From IMG/VR virus record IMGVR_UViG_3300005056_000001, positions 64,001 through 128,000 of that record: a stretch of DNA of 64,000 nt. One strand, written 5' to 3'. This stretch comes from a virus. The position numbers and the translations under genes were made by a program. The notes beneath the pieces were generated by a model. It saw only the letters and a program-made list of their open reading frames with translations, had not been told where the DNA came from and did no database searches. Every line of letters starts with the position of its first letter. Positions within the stretch are counted from its first letter, which is position 1. Of the stretch, positions 7,904-16,436 are shown in pieces.

Positions 7904-9649
7904 TTACATATTAAAATTGTGATAAATATTCCCGTCGGGTGCCATTGTAACCTCACCATCAATCACAGGAAGTTCCTTTAATGCAATTGCCATAATACCC
8001 TTTTCACGACACAAATCTGCCGTGTGGTTATAGACAGTCGGGTTGGTACAAATAACCGCCCTGTACCCCTCCAAATCGCTTGGTGACACAACATCCCTCA
8101 TTAATATTTCGGAAGCATCCAATGTAATAACATCATTGCCGCTCAAAAGTATTCCTTTGAATGACGGAATCTTATCTGTGACGAATGTGGACACTTCTAT
8201 ATTGGGCACCACATGGTCAAGCAAAGACTTTGTTATTTTGCCTTGTTGGTAGAGCTCGTTGTAGTAGTTGGCCTTGGCACGGGGCTGTATGTAGGCATCC
8301 TTTATTTGTGTGACAATAATACCGTCTTCTGTTGTGATATACTCGTACACGGTTGGTGCTTGGCGATAATCCTTTAGGGTTTTTGATATCCAATCCACAT
8401 AGTCGCAGGTATTCACATCAAACCTTTCTTCCTTGGTGCCCATATTAAACTCGGTACCGTCACCAAACACATATTCGCCAAACAGACCGATCTTTCCTGT
8501 GAAGGGGTCATGATTATAAATAACACCCGTGGTATTTGCCTCCTTGTACACCTGAATACCCAAGCCAAAACCAAACCCCCATTCCTTGGGAAATGTGTTT
8601 CTGTCCTTATTTTCTTTGATTATACGCACAACCTCATCCTCAAGACAGACCTTTTGGGTGTCAATAACCCATGAGTCCAATAGTCCCGACATAGGACGAA
8701 ATGGGGATGTTCTAAGCATAACAAGATTATTTCCCACCATTTTCTTTGACTTCCCAATTTTTCTTTGTGCAGACAGACATTTTGGATCCGAACCATATAA
8801 ACCGTGCTCGTATATTGCCTCACACTCGTCATAAGACAATGCAATAAATCTAGGAACAGACAAACCACGTTCCTTTGCCTCGGTTAATTTGTTGTACTTG
8901 GCCCCGAATTTCAAAAAATCGTCTCCAAAAACACCAATACCCTCCAACATGTCGTCAAAGTCCATTCCTACACCCTTGGTTTCACTTCCTGTTTTTATGG
9001 CATCCAACAACGGCAAAACCTTCTGACTGTCTCCGAATTCCATGACAATCTCGTCTTTGCCAAGTCTGTTATGGTATTCAATGACCGTCATTAATTGTTC
9101 CATGGTAGGATTTTTTGCACAAAGCTCCCACTTCCATCTACTCAGCTTTATTAGTTGATTCACCTCCCATCCGTCTGACTTGGCGGCAGGATTTAAACTA
9201 TGGGAATGTATGAACGGTGTGGCTGCCCCAACATAAATAGCACCATCAGGAGAAATAACAGCCGAGCCGTAATCCTGTAATTTATTGAGTGGCATATATT
9301 TTATGTCCTCGGCAAAGTGACGCTTGAATTGTCTTGGCAAAAACTCGTTGGTCAAAGAGGTGTTGTATGGGGCAACAAAAGACGTCTTATTGTTTTTGTT
9401 TAGGGTTCTGAGTTCCTTTCTTCTTTTTTTAAGCACGACTTTTTTTGCCTGCCAAGAATCGACATACATTTTGTGCGTGTCGAGGTATTCAATATTTTCG
9501 TCCCTAAGCCTGAAATATTTGTCTTCGTCGAGTTCGATTTTTGTTTGCTTCTTTTGCATGTCCAAATAAAAGTCCAATGTATTCACATCAAATTGTAGAT
9601 CATAGATATTTTGACATATGTCGTGGGCCTGTTGTTCTATTGTTTTCAT
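7904..9649 (-). CDS. Truncated pyruvate-phosphate-dikinase-like protein
   Basis: 581 residues. Residues 249-400 match the PPDK ATP-grasp region: GAKYNKLTEAKERGLSVP (compare GAKxxNLAEM...G.PVP), LRTSPFRPMSGLLDSW (compare the PPDK RSGA...MPGMMDTV segment) and TTGVIYNHDPFTG. Near the end, residues 530-560 resemble the PEP-utiliser swivelling domain, with NHTADLCREKGIMAIA aligning to TSHAA...G.P and a possible phospho-histidine at about 542. The PEP/pyruvate-binding TIM barrel of PPDK (about 870 aa) is absent, and residues 1-230 are of unknown type. It could be a phosphotransferase acting on another target, as rifampin phosphotransferase does with a rearranged layout. The family relation is probable; the reaction is unknown. 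Confidence 0.7.
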   Translation of the reverse strand: MKTIEQQAHDICQNIYDLQFDVNTLDFYLDMQKKQTKIELDEDKYFRLRDENIEYLDTHKMYVDSWQAKKVVLKKRRKELRTLNKNNKTSFVAPYNTSLTNEFLPRQFKRHFAEDIKYMPLNKLQDYGSAVISPDGAIYVGAATPFIHSHSLNPAAKSDGWEVNQLIKLSRWKWELCAKNPTMEQLMTVIEYHNRLGKDEIVMEFGDSQKVLPLLDAIKTGSETKGVGMDFDDMLEGIGVFGDDFLKFGAKYNKLTEAKERGLSVPRFIALSYDECEAIYEHGLYGSDPKCLSAQRKIGKSKKMVGNNLVMLRTSPFRPMSGLLDSWVIDTQKVCLEDEVVRIIKENKDRNTFPKEWGFGFGLGIQVYKEANTTGVIYNHDPFTGKIGLFGEYVFGDGTEFNMGTKEERFDVNTCDYVDWISKTLKDYRQAPTVYEYITTEDGIIVTQIKDAYIQPRAKANYYNELYQQGKITKSLLDHVVPNIEVSTFVTDKIPSFKGILLSGNDVITLDASEILMRDVVSPSDLEGYRAVICTNPTVYNHTADLCREKGIMAIALKELPVIDGEVTMAPDGNIYHNFNM

Positions 9650-9658
9650 AATGTTGGT

Positions 9659-10498
9659 TTAAAAAATGACTGTGACATCAGGAAGCAATTTTTGAATCCT
9701 GTCCTGTTCGTCAATGGAAAGGTGACACTCATGAAGGATTAGTCTTGTTAATTTTTTCAATTCCTTGATACTGTTGGGAATTGTGTTTATGGGATTATGA
9801 CTAAGATCCAAAATTTCAAGTGATTCTAGGCCCGATATCGCCTGTGGTATTTCTTTGATGCCATTACCCGACAAATCAAGCAGCTCCAATGATTTTAGCC
9901 CACACAGGCAATTAGGAATAACATTAATATTGTTAGACCCTAGCTCAAGTGCCGCAAGATTGACAAGCTTTTCTATCCCTGAAGGAACAAGCTTTAGGTT
10001 GTTGTGAGATAAACGAATATCTGCCAAGTTTACACAGTCGTATAGCTCAACAGGAAACTCCTCGAATTTATTTCGACTTAGGTCAATCTCCTCCAACCAA
10101 CACAGCGCACTCAAGTCAGGAAGGCTTGCGAGCTTATTTCTTTGTGCCAATAATGTCCTTAGTCCTCCAAACATATTCAACCCATGAGGGAAAGAATCAA
10201 GTCCGCACCTGCTCACGTCCAAACCTTCTTGCTTTCTCAACACATCATAAGAGAGTCCTGTAATCTCGGACAGTTCCCTGTGTTTGTATGCACTTGATAC
10301 ATTTTCGGGATAGACATAATAATCAACCTCCTTTAAATTTGTTGGGTGGTGTATAACAACCTTTCCGTCATACTCGCACAGCTTCCCTATGATATGACTG
10401 CCGTCTTTTAGGTATGCCAATACATTGTCTCCAAAAATAACATTCCATGTGTTACTTTTGTTTAGTACGGGCACGTGTATTTCTATTTTTGCTTTCAT
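9659..10498 (-). CDS. LRR protein, LPxxIG type, with beta-rich N-terminus
   Basis: 279 residues. Residues 1-95 are a non-LRR beta-rich domain (KIEIHVPVLNK, FGDNVLAYLKDGSHIIGKL, VDYYVYPENV). Then come about seven 23-residue LRRs (LEEIDLSRNKFEEFP and similar) and the C-cap IDEQDRIQKLLPDVTVIF, a cap common in Bacteroidota LRR proteins. It pairs with the neighbouring 10517-11314 gene, which has the same architecture. Confidence 0.88.
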   Translation of the reverse strand: MKAKIEIHVPVLNKSNTWNVIFGDNVLAYLKDGSHIIGKLCEYDGKVVIHHPTNLKEVDYYVYPENVSSAYKHRELSEITGLSYDVLRKQEGLDVSRCGLDSFPHGLNMFGGLRTLLAQRNKLASLPDLSALCWLEEIDLSRNKFEEFPVELYDCVNLADIRLSHNNLKLVPSGIEKLVNLAALELGSNNINVIPNCLCGLKSLELLDLSGNGIKEIPQAISGLESLEILDLSHNPINTIPNSIKELKKLTRLILHECHLSIDEQDRIQKLLPDVTVIF

Positions 10499-10516
10499 TG
10501 TTTTTTTGTTGGGTGG

Positions 10517-11314
10517 TTAAAAATGCACATGAACACTCGGCAACATTTTTTTTATTCGAATAAGTTCGTCGTTCGAAATATTTGTGTGTTCTAGATACAA
10601 ATTCTCTAGCTTATGCAAATTTTTGATACTGTCGGGGAGTGTTGTGAGGGGATTACCACACAAATCCAAGTATACCAAAGACTCTAGGTAGCCAATGCTC
10701 TTAGGAATCTTAACAAGCTTATTATGTCCCAAATCAAGATCCGTCAATTGTTTTAGGTTGCCTATTGACTCAGGCAAAACCTCAAGGACGTTATTGCTCA
10801 AATTTAAATCCTCTAGGTTGTTAATATCACCAATAGAGTCGGGTAATTTTTTTATCTTGTTGCGTTGGAGGTTTAGGCTTGTCAGATCCTTTAGACCCAT
10901 TTCCTCGGGCAAGGTTTCTATGTTGTTATTGGTGACACCAAGATTCCGTAGCCCCTCTAGGTCACAAACACCGTCAGGCAGGCACGTGAGATTTTTGTTA
11001 TGCAAAAACACATCATGTGGTCTTTGTTTGATGTCGGTCATTGTTCTTTGGGTGGCAGACAGTAATTCTTTAAGTTGGAATGCCTCATCAATGTTGTTTA
11101 ATTCGACATAATAAACCACCTCATCCCAATGTGTTGGCGTTCCGACCTTGTCGGTGTCGTTATTTGGAACCAACTCTCCCAATACCGTTTCGCCCTCCTT
11201 GAGGAAGCATATAACATTGGTGTCAAGCGGAAAGTTATAGTCGCCATTGCTTATTATGACAGGTTTTTTGAATTCTATTTCAAGGTTTACCCTGAATGTT
11301 TGCGGATTTTCCAT
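10517..11314 (-). CDS. LRR protein, LPxxIG type, with beta-rich N-terminus
   Basis: 265 residues from ATG 11314 (MENPQTFRVNLEIEF). A longer open frame reaching 11434 would run through the terminator hairpin at 11358-11393 and is not preferred. The N-terminal about 100 residues are beta-rich and parallel those of the downstream paralog (LDTNVICFLKEGETVLGEL, VVYYVELNNIDEAF). About six 23-residue LRRs follow, then the C-cap NDELIRIKKMLPSVHVHF. Confidence 0.88.
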   Translation of the reverse strand: MENPQTFRVNLEIEFKKPVIISNGDYNFPLDTNVICFLKEGETVLGELVPNNDTDKVGTPTHWDEVVYYVELNNIDEAFQLKELLSATQRTMTDIKQRPHDVFLHNKNLTCLPDGVCDLEGLRNLGVTNNNIETLPEEMGLKDLTSLNLQRNKIKKLPDSIGDINNLEDLNLSNNVLEVLPESIGNLKQLTDLDLGHNKLVKIPKSIGYLESLVYLDLCGNPLTTLPDSIKNLHKLENLYLEHTNISNDELIRIKKMLPSVHVHF

Positions 11315-11357
11315 ATTTTGTTTTATATTTTTTTTTTGTATGATTACAAATATAAAC

Positions 11358-11393
11358 AAAAAATCCGTACCAAAGAATTTTGATACGGATTTT
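11358..11393 (-). terminator. Intrinsic terminator
   Basis: On the minus strand AAAATCCGTATC pairs with GTACGGATTTTTTG around AAAATTCTTTG, a stem of about 11 bp ending in a T-run. It lies 55-90 bp downstream of the stop of the gene at 11448-11654 and upstream of the LRR gene start at 11314. Confidence 0.7.
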
Positions 11394-11447
11394 AATATAA
11401 AAATGTTTTTTGTGTGGGTTGGTAAAATTGGCAACGAAGGCTTTTAA

Positions 11448-11654
11448 TTAACCAACAACTTCGATTTCCCTGATTTTATCGTCTTTAATAGGAGCCCAAT
11501 AGCTGTCCCACATCAAGTATATATCATCACCTTCAAAGCCTATAATTTCCGCCCTGTATCGGATATGATCACTAAAACCTGCCCAAAAATCAATCACGTC
11601 ACCTTCATTGAATTTTTTGTGAGATTTCGATAGGGTTTTTGCGAATTCAATCAC
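11448..11654 (-). CDS. Unknown small protein, 68 aa
   Basis: Starts MIEFAKTLSKSHKKFNEGDVIDFW and ends in an acidic/beta stretch. The GDVI...GYRAEIIGFE-like pattern suggests a small SH3/KOW-like barrel, but I do not recognise a family. It overlaps the upstream LEIIDPK paralog by 4 bp (ATGA), so it is co-translated with it. Confidence 0.7.
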   Translation of the reverse strand: MIEFAKTLSKSHKKFNEGDVIDFWAGFSDHIRYRAEIIGFEGDDIYLMWDSYWAPIKDDKIREIEVVG

Positions 11655-12487
11655 CTTTGACTTGGGCGACCTCCAACATAATCGCTATTACTATACCTAT
11701 CAACCAAATCTATAAATAAACCCCTCTCTAACGCTTCACCAAAATTCTTTTTAGCCATCATCTTAGGATCAATAATCTCAAGCGTATAGAAGTCGTTTGA
11801 ATGAAACCTAACACCCACATTGTTTGTTGTATCTTTGTTGTTTCCTGACCACCTAGATGTTGCACTAGGGAATCTATACAAGTCCTTGGCTAAATATAAA
11901 TTTTGACTCAACGGGTCTCTTTGTTTTAAAAAGTCGTCATCATCTGTGTATCGGTCAAATATATAGGACGCTGTTCGTTGTAGCTGAAAGTTGACCAAGC
12001 CTCTAATTACAAGCCAATTAGTCCATTTTTTCGGACGACCATTTAATGGCTTGTATGTTCCTAGAATAGAAAACACACGTTCAGTTTTAAAAAAGCTCAC
12101 GGTTGCTTTCATCATTTCTTCACCAATTTGAAGATCAATAACCTCCCCATCCGAGGCACCATCAACCAAGTCGTTGAAGGCGTTCACAAAGGACGCAATG
12201 GAGTCATACTCCCAATTCATGTTGTTGCACACCTTTAAATCGTCTCGGTTTCTATCGTCTTGGTCGTGGAAACGTATGGTGCTGCCTGTTCCTCGTGTTC
12301 CTGCATCGGTGACGTCGCTCACTACCACAGAACCTCCCCGATTTTTGTCTCTTTTTAATTCAAATCGCTGTCCGTTGTGTACCATAAATTCAAGGGTGTC
12401 TATCACACTGTCTATGTGACAAAAATTCATTTTAACCTTGTTTAAATTCTCGTCGTATGCCCCGTTGGGTATGTTTTTTAAGTTCAT
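11651..12487 (-). CDS. LEIIDPK-family paralog 1, unknown function
   Basis: 278 residues. One of five related proteins here (with 12527-13243, 13265-13996, 14096-15076 and 17866-18618). Shared features: an MNLKNIPNGAYDxxLNK start; a VHNGQRFEL/GGSVVVSDVTDAGTRG block near 35-70; FSILGTYKPLNGRPKKW followed by LVIRGLVNFQLQ near 140-170; and FHSNDFYTLEIIDPK near 228-243. This copy has about 30 extra C-terminal residues (GLFIDLVDRYSNSDYVGGR). No known domain recognised and no signal peptide. Confidence 0.8.
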   Translation of the reverse strand: MNLKNIPNGAYDENLNKVKMNFCHIDSVIDTLEFMVHNGQRFELKRDKNRGGSVVVSDVTDAGTRGTGSTIRFHDQDDRNRDDLKVCNNMNWEYDSIASFVNAFNDLVDGASDGEVIDLQIGEEMMKATVSFFKTERVFSILGTYKPLNGRPKKWTNWLVIRGLVNFQLQRTASYIFDRYTDDDDFLKQRDPLSQNLYLAKDLYRFPSATSRWSGNNKDTTNNVGVRFHSNDFYTLEIIDPKMMAKKNFGEALERGLFIDLVDRYSNSDYVGGRPSQR

Positions 12488-12526
12488 GTTTTTGTGTTAT
12501 TTCTTTGTTTAGTGTTGCTTTTTGGT

Positions 12527-13243
12527 TTATAACTGAAGGTTGGGGTCAATAATCTCAAGTATGTAAAAATAGTTTTGATCAATACTAACCCTAATAGTGT
12601 TGTTTTGGTCATTATCACCTTCCCACCTTGATCTTGCATCAGGATAATTTGCCAAATCATTGGCCAAATATACATTCTTGGACAATGTGTCTCTACTTTT
12701 TAAATTGTCACCATACACATTAAGTGTGTCGGATTCTACTTGTTGTAACTGAAAGTTTGCCAAGCCTCTAACCACAAGCCAATTGCTCCATTTGCGTGGA
12801 CGTTTTTTCAATGGCGGGTAAGTTCCTAGAATGGAAAATGTACGACCCGTACCAAAATATGTTAGAGTAACATTCATGGACACGCCACCAACCTCAACAA
12901 ATTTAATTGCACCATCTGTTGCGGTGCTTGCCGACGCATTGAAGTAGTTTACAAAAGATGTAATAGAATCAAATTCTAGATTCATCCCGTCGCACACCTT
13001 CAAAGAGTCCTTGCTATTGATGTCATGAAACTTCAATCTAACTCCTGTGCCTCTTACTCCTGCATTGGTAACCTCGGAGCATATTATTGAGCCACGAGAC
13101 GGCTCTTTTTTCAATTCGAAGCGTTGGTTATCGTGGATTATATATTTTAATTTGTTTGTCGAGCTGTCAACACGACAAAAATCAAAATTTGTTTTGTTCA
13201 GATCAACGTCATATGCCCCGTTGGGTATGTTTTTTAAATTCAT
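12527..13243 (-). CDS. LEIIDPK-family paralog 2, unknown function
   Basis: 238 residues with the same N-terminal MNLKNIPNGAYDVDLNK, central FSILGTYPPLKKRPRKWSNW...RGLANFQLQ and C-terminal NYFYILEIIDPN blocks as its neighbours. It ends almost at once after the motif. Its N-terminus is close to paralog 1, so these two are likely the most recent duplicates. Confidence 0.8.
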   Translation of the reverse strand: MNLKNIPNGAYDVDLNKTNFDFCRVDSSTNKLKYIIHDNQRFELKKEPSRGSIICSEVTNAGVRGTGVRLKFHDINSKDSLKVCDGMNLEFDSITSFVNYFNASASTATDGAIKFVEVGGVSMNVTLTYFGTGRTFSILGTYPPLKKRPRKWSNWLVVRGLANFQLQQVESDTLNVYGDNLKSRDTLSKNVYLANDLANYPDARSRWEGDNDQNNTIRVSIDQNYFYILEIIDPNLQL

Positions 13244-13264
13244 ATTTTGTTATGATTTGGTTGG

Positions 13265-13996
13265 TTATACCCGAATTTTAGGATCAATGATTTTAAGAAA
13301 ATAAGATTCGTCAGGATAAAACACCACATTAACAAAATTACTGTCGATATTCCCATCCTTCCAACTAGCATACGCATTTGTGTCGATATTTATGTCACTA
13401 GCAAAATCCGTGGTATTTTTCATATTTAATGGTGTCTTTGAGTTGTCCTGTCCGTTATCGAAATTATACAAACGAGATACTTCTTGTAGTTGAAAATTCA
13501 TAAGTCCACGAATCACCAATGCTCGTGTCCATTCTTTTGGTCTATTTCTTATTGGTTCATATAGACCCATAAGGGAAAAATATGAACTAGAATCCTTGAC
13601 GCTTACATTTGTCTTGAATTCGTTTTCGTTTAAAGTGACGGTGTCGCTATTAAATTCCCCTCTTGCACCCTTCGAAAGCTTTTCTAGGAGTTTTACCATA
13701 CCCGATATAAGCATATTACCATCACGATATATTCTGTATATACTATTCATTAATTTCGTACTATCATTCCAAATACCATGAATAGTTAATTCGATAATCT
13801 GCCCTCTTTCCATTCCCGATTCTGTAACGTCCTTTAGTGAGATGCTGCCCAAATTCATATTGGTAAATTCAATCTCGTACCGTCTACCTTTGTGTACAAT
13901 ATATTGCATACCATGATACCTAATATCACCGAGGTCTAGTGTTGTTTTATTTAAATCTTTGTCATAAGAACCGTCAGACACATTCGTTAATTTCAT
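13265..13996 (-). CDS. LEIIDPK-family paralog 3, unknown function
   Basis: 243 residues. MKLTNVSDGSYDKDLNKTTLDLGD start, then YIVHKGRRYEI, a MERGQIIELTIHG block, SLMGLYEPIRNRPKEWTR...RGLMNFQLQ and an ending of YFLKIIDPKIRV. It is closer to paralog 4 (14096-15076) than to 1 and 2: both have the KGRRYEI and RGxxxELTIxGxW segments. Confidence 0.8.
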   Translation of the reverse strand: MKLTNVSDGSYDKDLNKTTLDLGDIRYHGMQYIVHKGRRYEIEFTNMNLGSISLKDVTESGMERGQIIELTIHGIWNDSTKLMNSIYRIYRDGNMLISGMVKLLEKLSKGARGEFNSDTVTLNENEFKTNVSVKDSSSYFSLMGLYEPIRNRPKEWTRALVIRGLMNFQLQEVSRLYNFDNGQDNSKTPLNMKNTTDFASDINIDTNAYASWKDGNIDSNFVNVVFYPDESYFLKIIDPKIRV

Positions 13997-14039
13997 TTTT
14001 TTTAGTTGTAGTTGTTAATATTGTATGGACACAATATAA

Positions 14040-14090
14040 TTAATCACAGTCAACCCGAATTTTAGGATCAACAATTTCGAGAGTGTAATA
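14040..14090 (-). pseudogene. Stranded C-terminus of a LEIIDPK paralog
   Basis: Seventeen codons on the minus strand, YYTLEIVDPKIRVDCD plus stop, reproduce the family C-terminus but have no start or body. They lie 5 bp after the stop of paralog 4, whose own LEIIDPKIRV is followed by an unrelated 83-residue extension. This looks like the original C-terminus displaced by an insertion. Confidence 0.65.
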
Positions 14091-14095
14091 CTAGT

Positions 14096-15076
14096 CTAAT
14101 TTACAACTGCCCAATACTCCTGTATTTCACCAACGGTTCTTAACCATTCCAAGTCTGTTGGTAGATTAATCTCTACTTCATGGTAAGGCAATGCCTCAAT
14201 TTTTTGACGGGCAATACGTGCTTGTTCGTCGGTTCCGATTAATTGAGAAGTGTAACCTGCTCTGTACCATTCAAACTTATCAGTAAATCTTAAGGTGTCA
14301 CCGTCCTTGATAACCCTTCCATTCATATCCATGATTTGGTCGTCGGATACCCGAATTTTAGGATCAATGATCTCTAGTGTGTAGAATTTATTTGAATGAA
14401 AACGAACCCCAACAAAATTGCTGTCATCGTTTCGACCACTCCAATTAACACCTGTACGACCAAAATCGCTGATCTCCTTGGCCAAATCCATATTAAACTT
14501 AACGTCCAATGGTTTCCTTGTGGTCTCCTGTCCGCTATAATCGTCAAATTTGTATGACGAGGTTTGTTGGAGTTGAAAATTCATTAGTCCACGTATCACC
14601 AATACACGTGACCATTTTTTCGGACGATTGACAATTTTCTTGTAGAATCCCATGATAGAAAATGCAGAACCCGAGCCCTCTATACTAATGTTTGTCGAAA
14701 ATTCATGCCCGTCTAGGTTCACGGTACCACGATTGTAGTTGCCACTTGCACCCTTGGCACCCTTTTCGAGTAATTTTATCAGACCCACCATACTTGCAGT
14801 ACCGCCACCAAAAACATTGATGGCATTCATTAGCACAACACTGTCCCCCCACTCACCCTCGATGGTCAGCTCGGTAATTTTGCCCCTTGCCATGCCTGCA
14901 TCCGTGACATCCTTTAGTGATATGCTCCCAATGTTCCAATTGGTAAACTTTATCTCGTAACGACGTCCTTTGTGGACGATATAGTGCATACCATCGTTCC
15001 AAACATCCCCCAAATCAAAAGTGGTCTTATTTAGTTTGCGGTCATAAACACCGTCCGATATATTTTTTAAGTTCAT
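14096..15076 (-). CDS. LEIIDPK-family paralog 4 with extra C-terminal domain
   Basis: 326 residues from ATG 15076 (MNLKNISDGVYDRKLNK), matching the paralog starts. Residues 1-243 are the family body, ending FYTLEIIDPKIRV. Residues 244-326 are an added domain beginning MDMNGRVIKDGDTLRFTDKFEW and containing ALPYHEVEINLP, whose DxxGxxIxxGDxLRF pattern resembles stand-alone small phage proteins. The Met in the linker could once have been that gene's start. A remnant of the family C-terminus follows the stop, which supports insertion or fusion. Confidence 0.8.
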   Translation of the reverse strand: MNLKNISDGVYDRKLNKTTFDLGDVWNDGMHYIVHKGRRYEIKFTNWNIGSISLKDVTDAGMARGKITELTIEGEWGDSVVLMNAINVFGGGTASMVGLIKLLEKGAKGASGNYNRGTVNLDGHEFSTNISIEGSGSAFSIMGFYKKIVNRPKKWSRVLVIRGLMNFQLQQTSSYKFDDYSGQETTRKPLDVKFNMDLAKEISDFGRTGVNWSGRNDDSNFVGVRFHSNKFYTLEIIDPKIRVSDDQIMDMNGRVIKDGDTLRFTDKFEWYRAGYTSQLIGTDEQARIARQKIEALPYHEVEINLPTDLEWLRTVGEIQEYWAVVN

Positions 15077-15119
15077 TTTCGTTGCTTTTAAGGTTTGAGT
15101 TAATAGTGTATGTACCAAC

Positions 15120-15332
15120 CTAGTTCATATCCTCGGTTGTGTCAGAAACAGGGGTACACAATAAGTCGGTATCGGCAGGAACTATTCCGTATTTCTCGCC
15201 CATTTCATCCTCGCTCAGCTGAACAATACCATTCTTCGTATTAACAAAGAATATTATTCCTTCCTCTGTATTGTTTGCCCCAATAACCAAGTCTGTACCA
15301 AGAGCAAATGCATTTATTTTTACGATTTTCAT
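15120..15332 (-). CDS. Unknown small protein, 70 aa
   Basis: Starts MKIVKINAFALGTDLVIGANN, beta-rich, with a short acidic C-terminus (SDTTEDMN). Not recognised. It is the gene just before paralog 4 on the minus strand and follows a strong terminator (15374-15410), so it probably begins a new transcript. Confidence 0.65.
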   Translation of the reverse strand: MKIVKINAFALGTDLVIGANNTEEGIIFFVNTKNGIVQLSEDEMGEKYGIVPADTDLLCTPVSDTTEDMN

Positions 15333-15373
15333 TATGTTTTTGTTTTGATTAATTTGATAATGTAATACTACAA

Positions 15374-15410
15374 CAAAAAGGTCATACCCACAAGTGTGAG
15401 TATGACCTTT
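15374..15410 (-). terminator. Intrinsic terminator
   Basis: On the minus strand AAAGGTCATAC pairs with GTATGACCTTT around a 12-base loop, followed by TTTTGTTG. It lies just after the stop of the gene at 15428-15781 and before the gene at 15120-15332. Confidence 0.85.
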
Positions 15411-15427
15411 AACATTTCCTTAACAGT

Positions 15428-15781
15428 TTAATCCAAGACCGCCGCTGTCGAAAAGATATACCTCCAATGCTTTGGATATTCGGATTTGTCCTTGATAACC
15501 TGAATACATTTCGCCTTTAGGTCATGTGTCACGCTGTTGGCCCAATATGCCAATGTAAAATCACCGTCACAAAAGAAGTGGTCACAGCCTTCCATTTCAA
15601 TTTTATAGGCAATTGACCTTGCAAGTTTGTGGATGTGAAACTGTCGGGTGTTCTTGTCGATATCCACAACCATTTGGTACAACACAGGATGTGTGTCTTT
15701 AAGATAAACAAACTCGGCACCAAGAACATCCCCGAATTTTTTGTCGAATCTGATTTTTGAGCATACAAATACTTTTTTCAT
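15428..15781 (-). CDS. Unknown protein, 117 aa
   Basis: Starts MKKVFVCSKIRFDKKFGDVLG at ATG 15781, 5 bp after the upstream stop. A longer frame to 15967 overlaps the upstream gene and is rejected. It contains HPVLYQMVVDID and CDHFFCDGDFTLAYW segments with possible metal-ligand His/Cys residues, but no family is recognised. Confidence 0.7.
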   Translation of the reverse strand: MKKVFVCSKIRFDKKFGDVLGAEFVYLKDTHPVLYQMVVDIDKNTRQFHIHKLARSIAYKIEMEGCDHFFCDGDFTLAYWANSVTHDLKAKCIQVIKDKSEYPKHWRYIFSTAAVLD

Positions 15782-15786
15782 GTCTT

Positions 15787-16431
15787 CTATTTTTTGTGTT
15801 TTGACAAAAACATGTCCAATCCGTATACCAAGGCCTTGTCCTGTCCATAGACCTCGGGTGTCATGACCGACAGGTCTTGGTTGTGTGTCTTTAGTACCCA
15901 ATCGGCAGCCTGTTGGAATGTTGGTGCAGGAATAAATGATTTTATGGATAGATAGTTTGTTACCCAATTCTTAGAAATATGGGCAATAGACCAAGAAAAA
16001 CTATCGTCATATGTCTTCGTCTTGTCGTTGAAGACCTTTTTGGTGGGAGTATCGAATCCTATTCTCTTTAAGGCAACCGCCTGTTTGTAGCTCACGGTAT
16101 GGATTTTGTCACACTCGACAGGCAACATATTGACCACGATTTTTTTTGTGTTGTCTCCAATAGTCTCGTGTGAACAAGACAGGCCCTGATCCTCGAATGC
16201 CTTGATTATATCGGTATCATTGCCGTTCCATGCAATGTTTAGTGTCCCGTTCCATAGTGCCGACTTCCAATTGTTGGTATTGAAAATAACATAGGGCTCC
16301 TTTGTGGATACCTTGGATAGCATGGATTCGTTTGATCCACCAACTCTACATTTTGCTTGGTAACCATTTCTTCTCAAATACTTGAAGGCTCTTTTGATGG
16401 CCTCAATCGTTTCTTTGTTTTTGTATTTCAT
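15787..16431 (-). CDS. Unknown phage-type protein with LKxxGFDTP motif
   Basis: 214 residues from ATG 16431 (MKYKNKETIEAIKRAFKYL). The C-terminal half carries YKQAVALKRIGFDTP and FIPAPTFQQAADWVLKTH. A YxxAxxLKxxGFxxP ... APTxQQAxxWxxxxH arrangement recurs in small proteins of Bacteroidota phages; I recall it as a pattern without an assigned function. The N-terminal half is basic alpha/beta. It is the middle of a three-gene minus-strand operon. Confidence 0.75.
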   Translation of the reverse strand: MKYKNKETIEAIKRAFKYLRRNGYQAKCRVGGSNESMLSKVSTKEPYVIFNTNNWKSALWNGTLNIAWNGNDTDIIKAFEDQGLSCSHETIGDNTKKIVVNMLPVECDKIHTVSYKQAVALKRIGFDTPTKKVFNDKTKTYDDSFSWSIAHISKNWVTNYLSIKSFIPAPTFQQAADWVLKTHNQDLSVMTPEVYGQDKALVYGLDMFLSKHKK

Positions 16432-16436
16432 AACTA

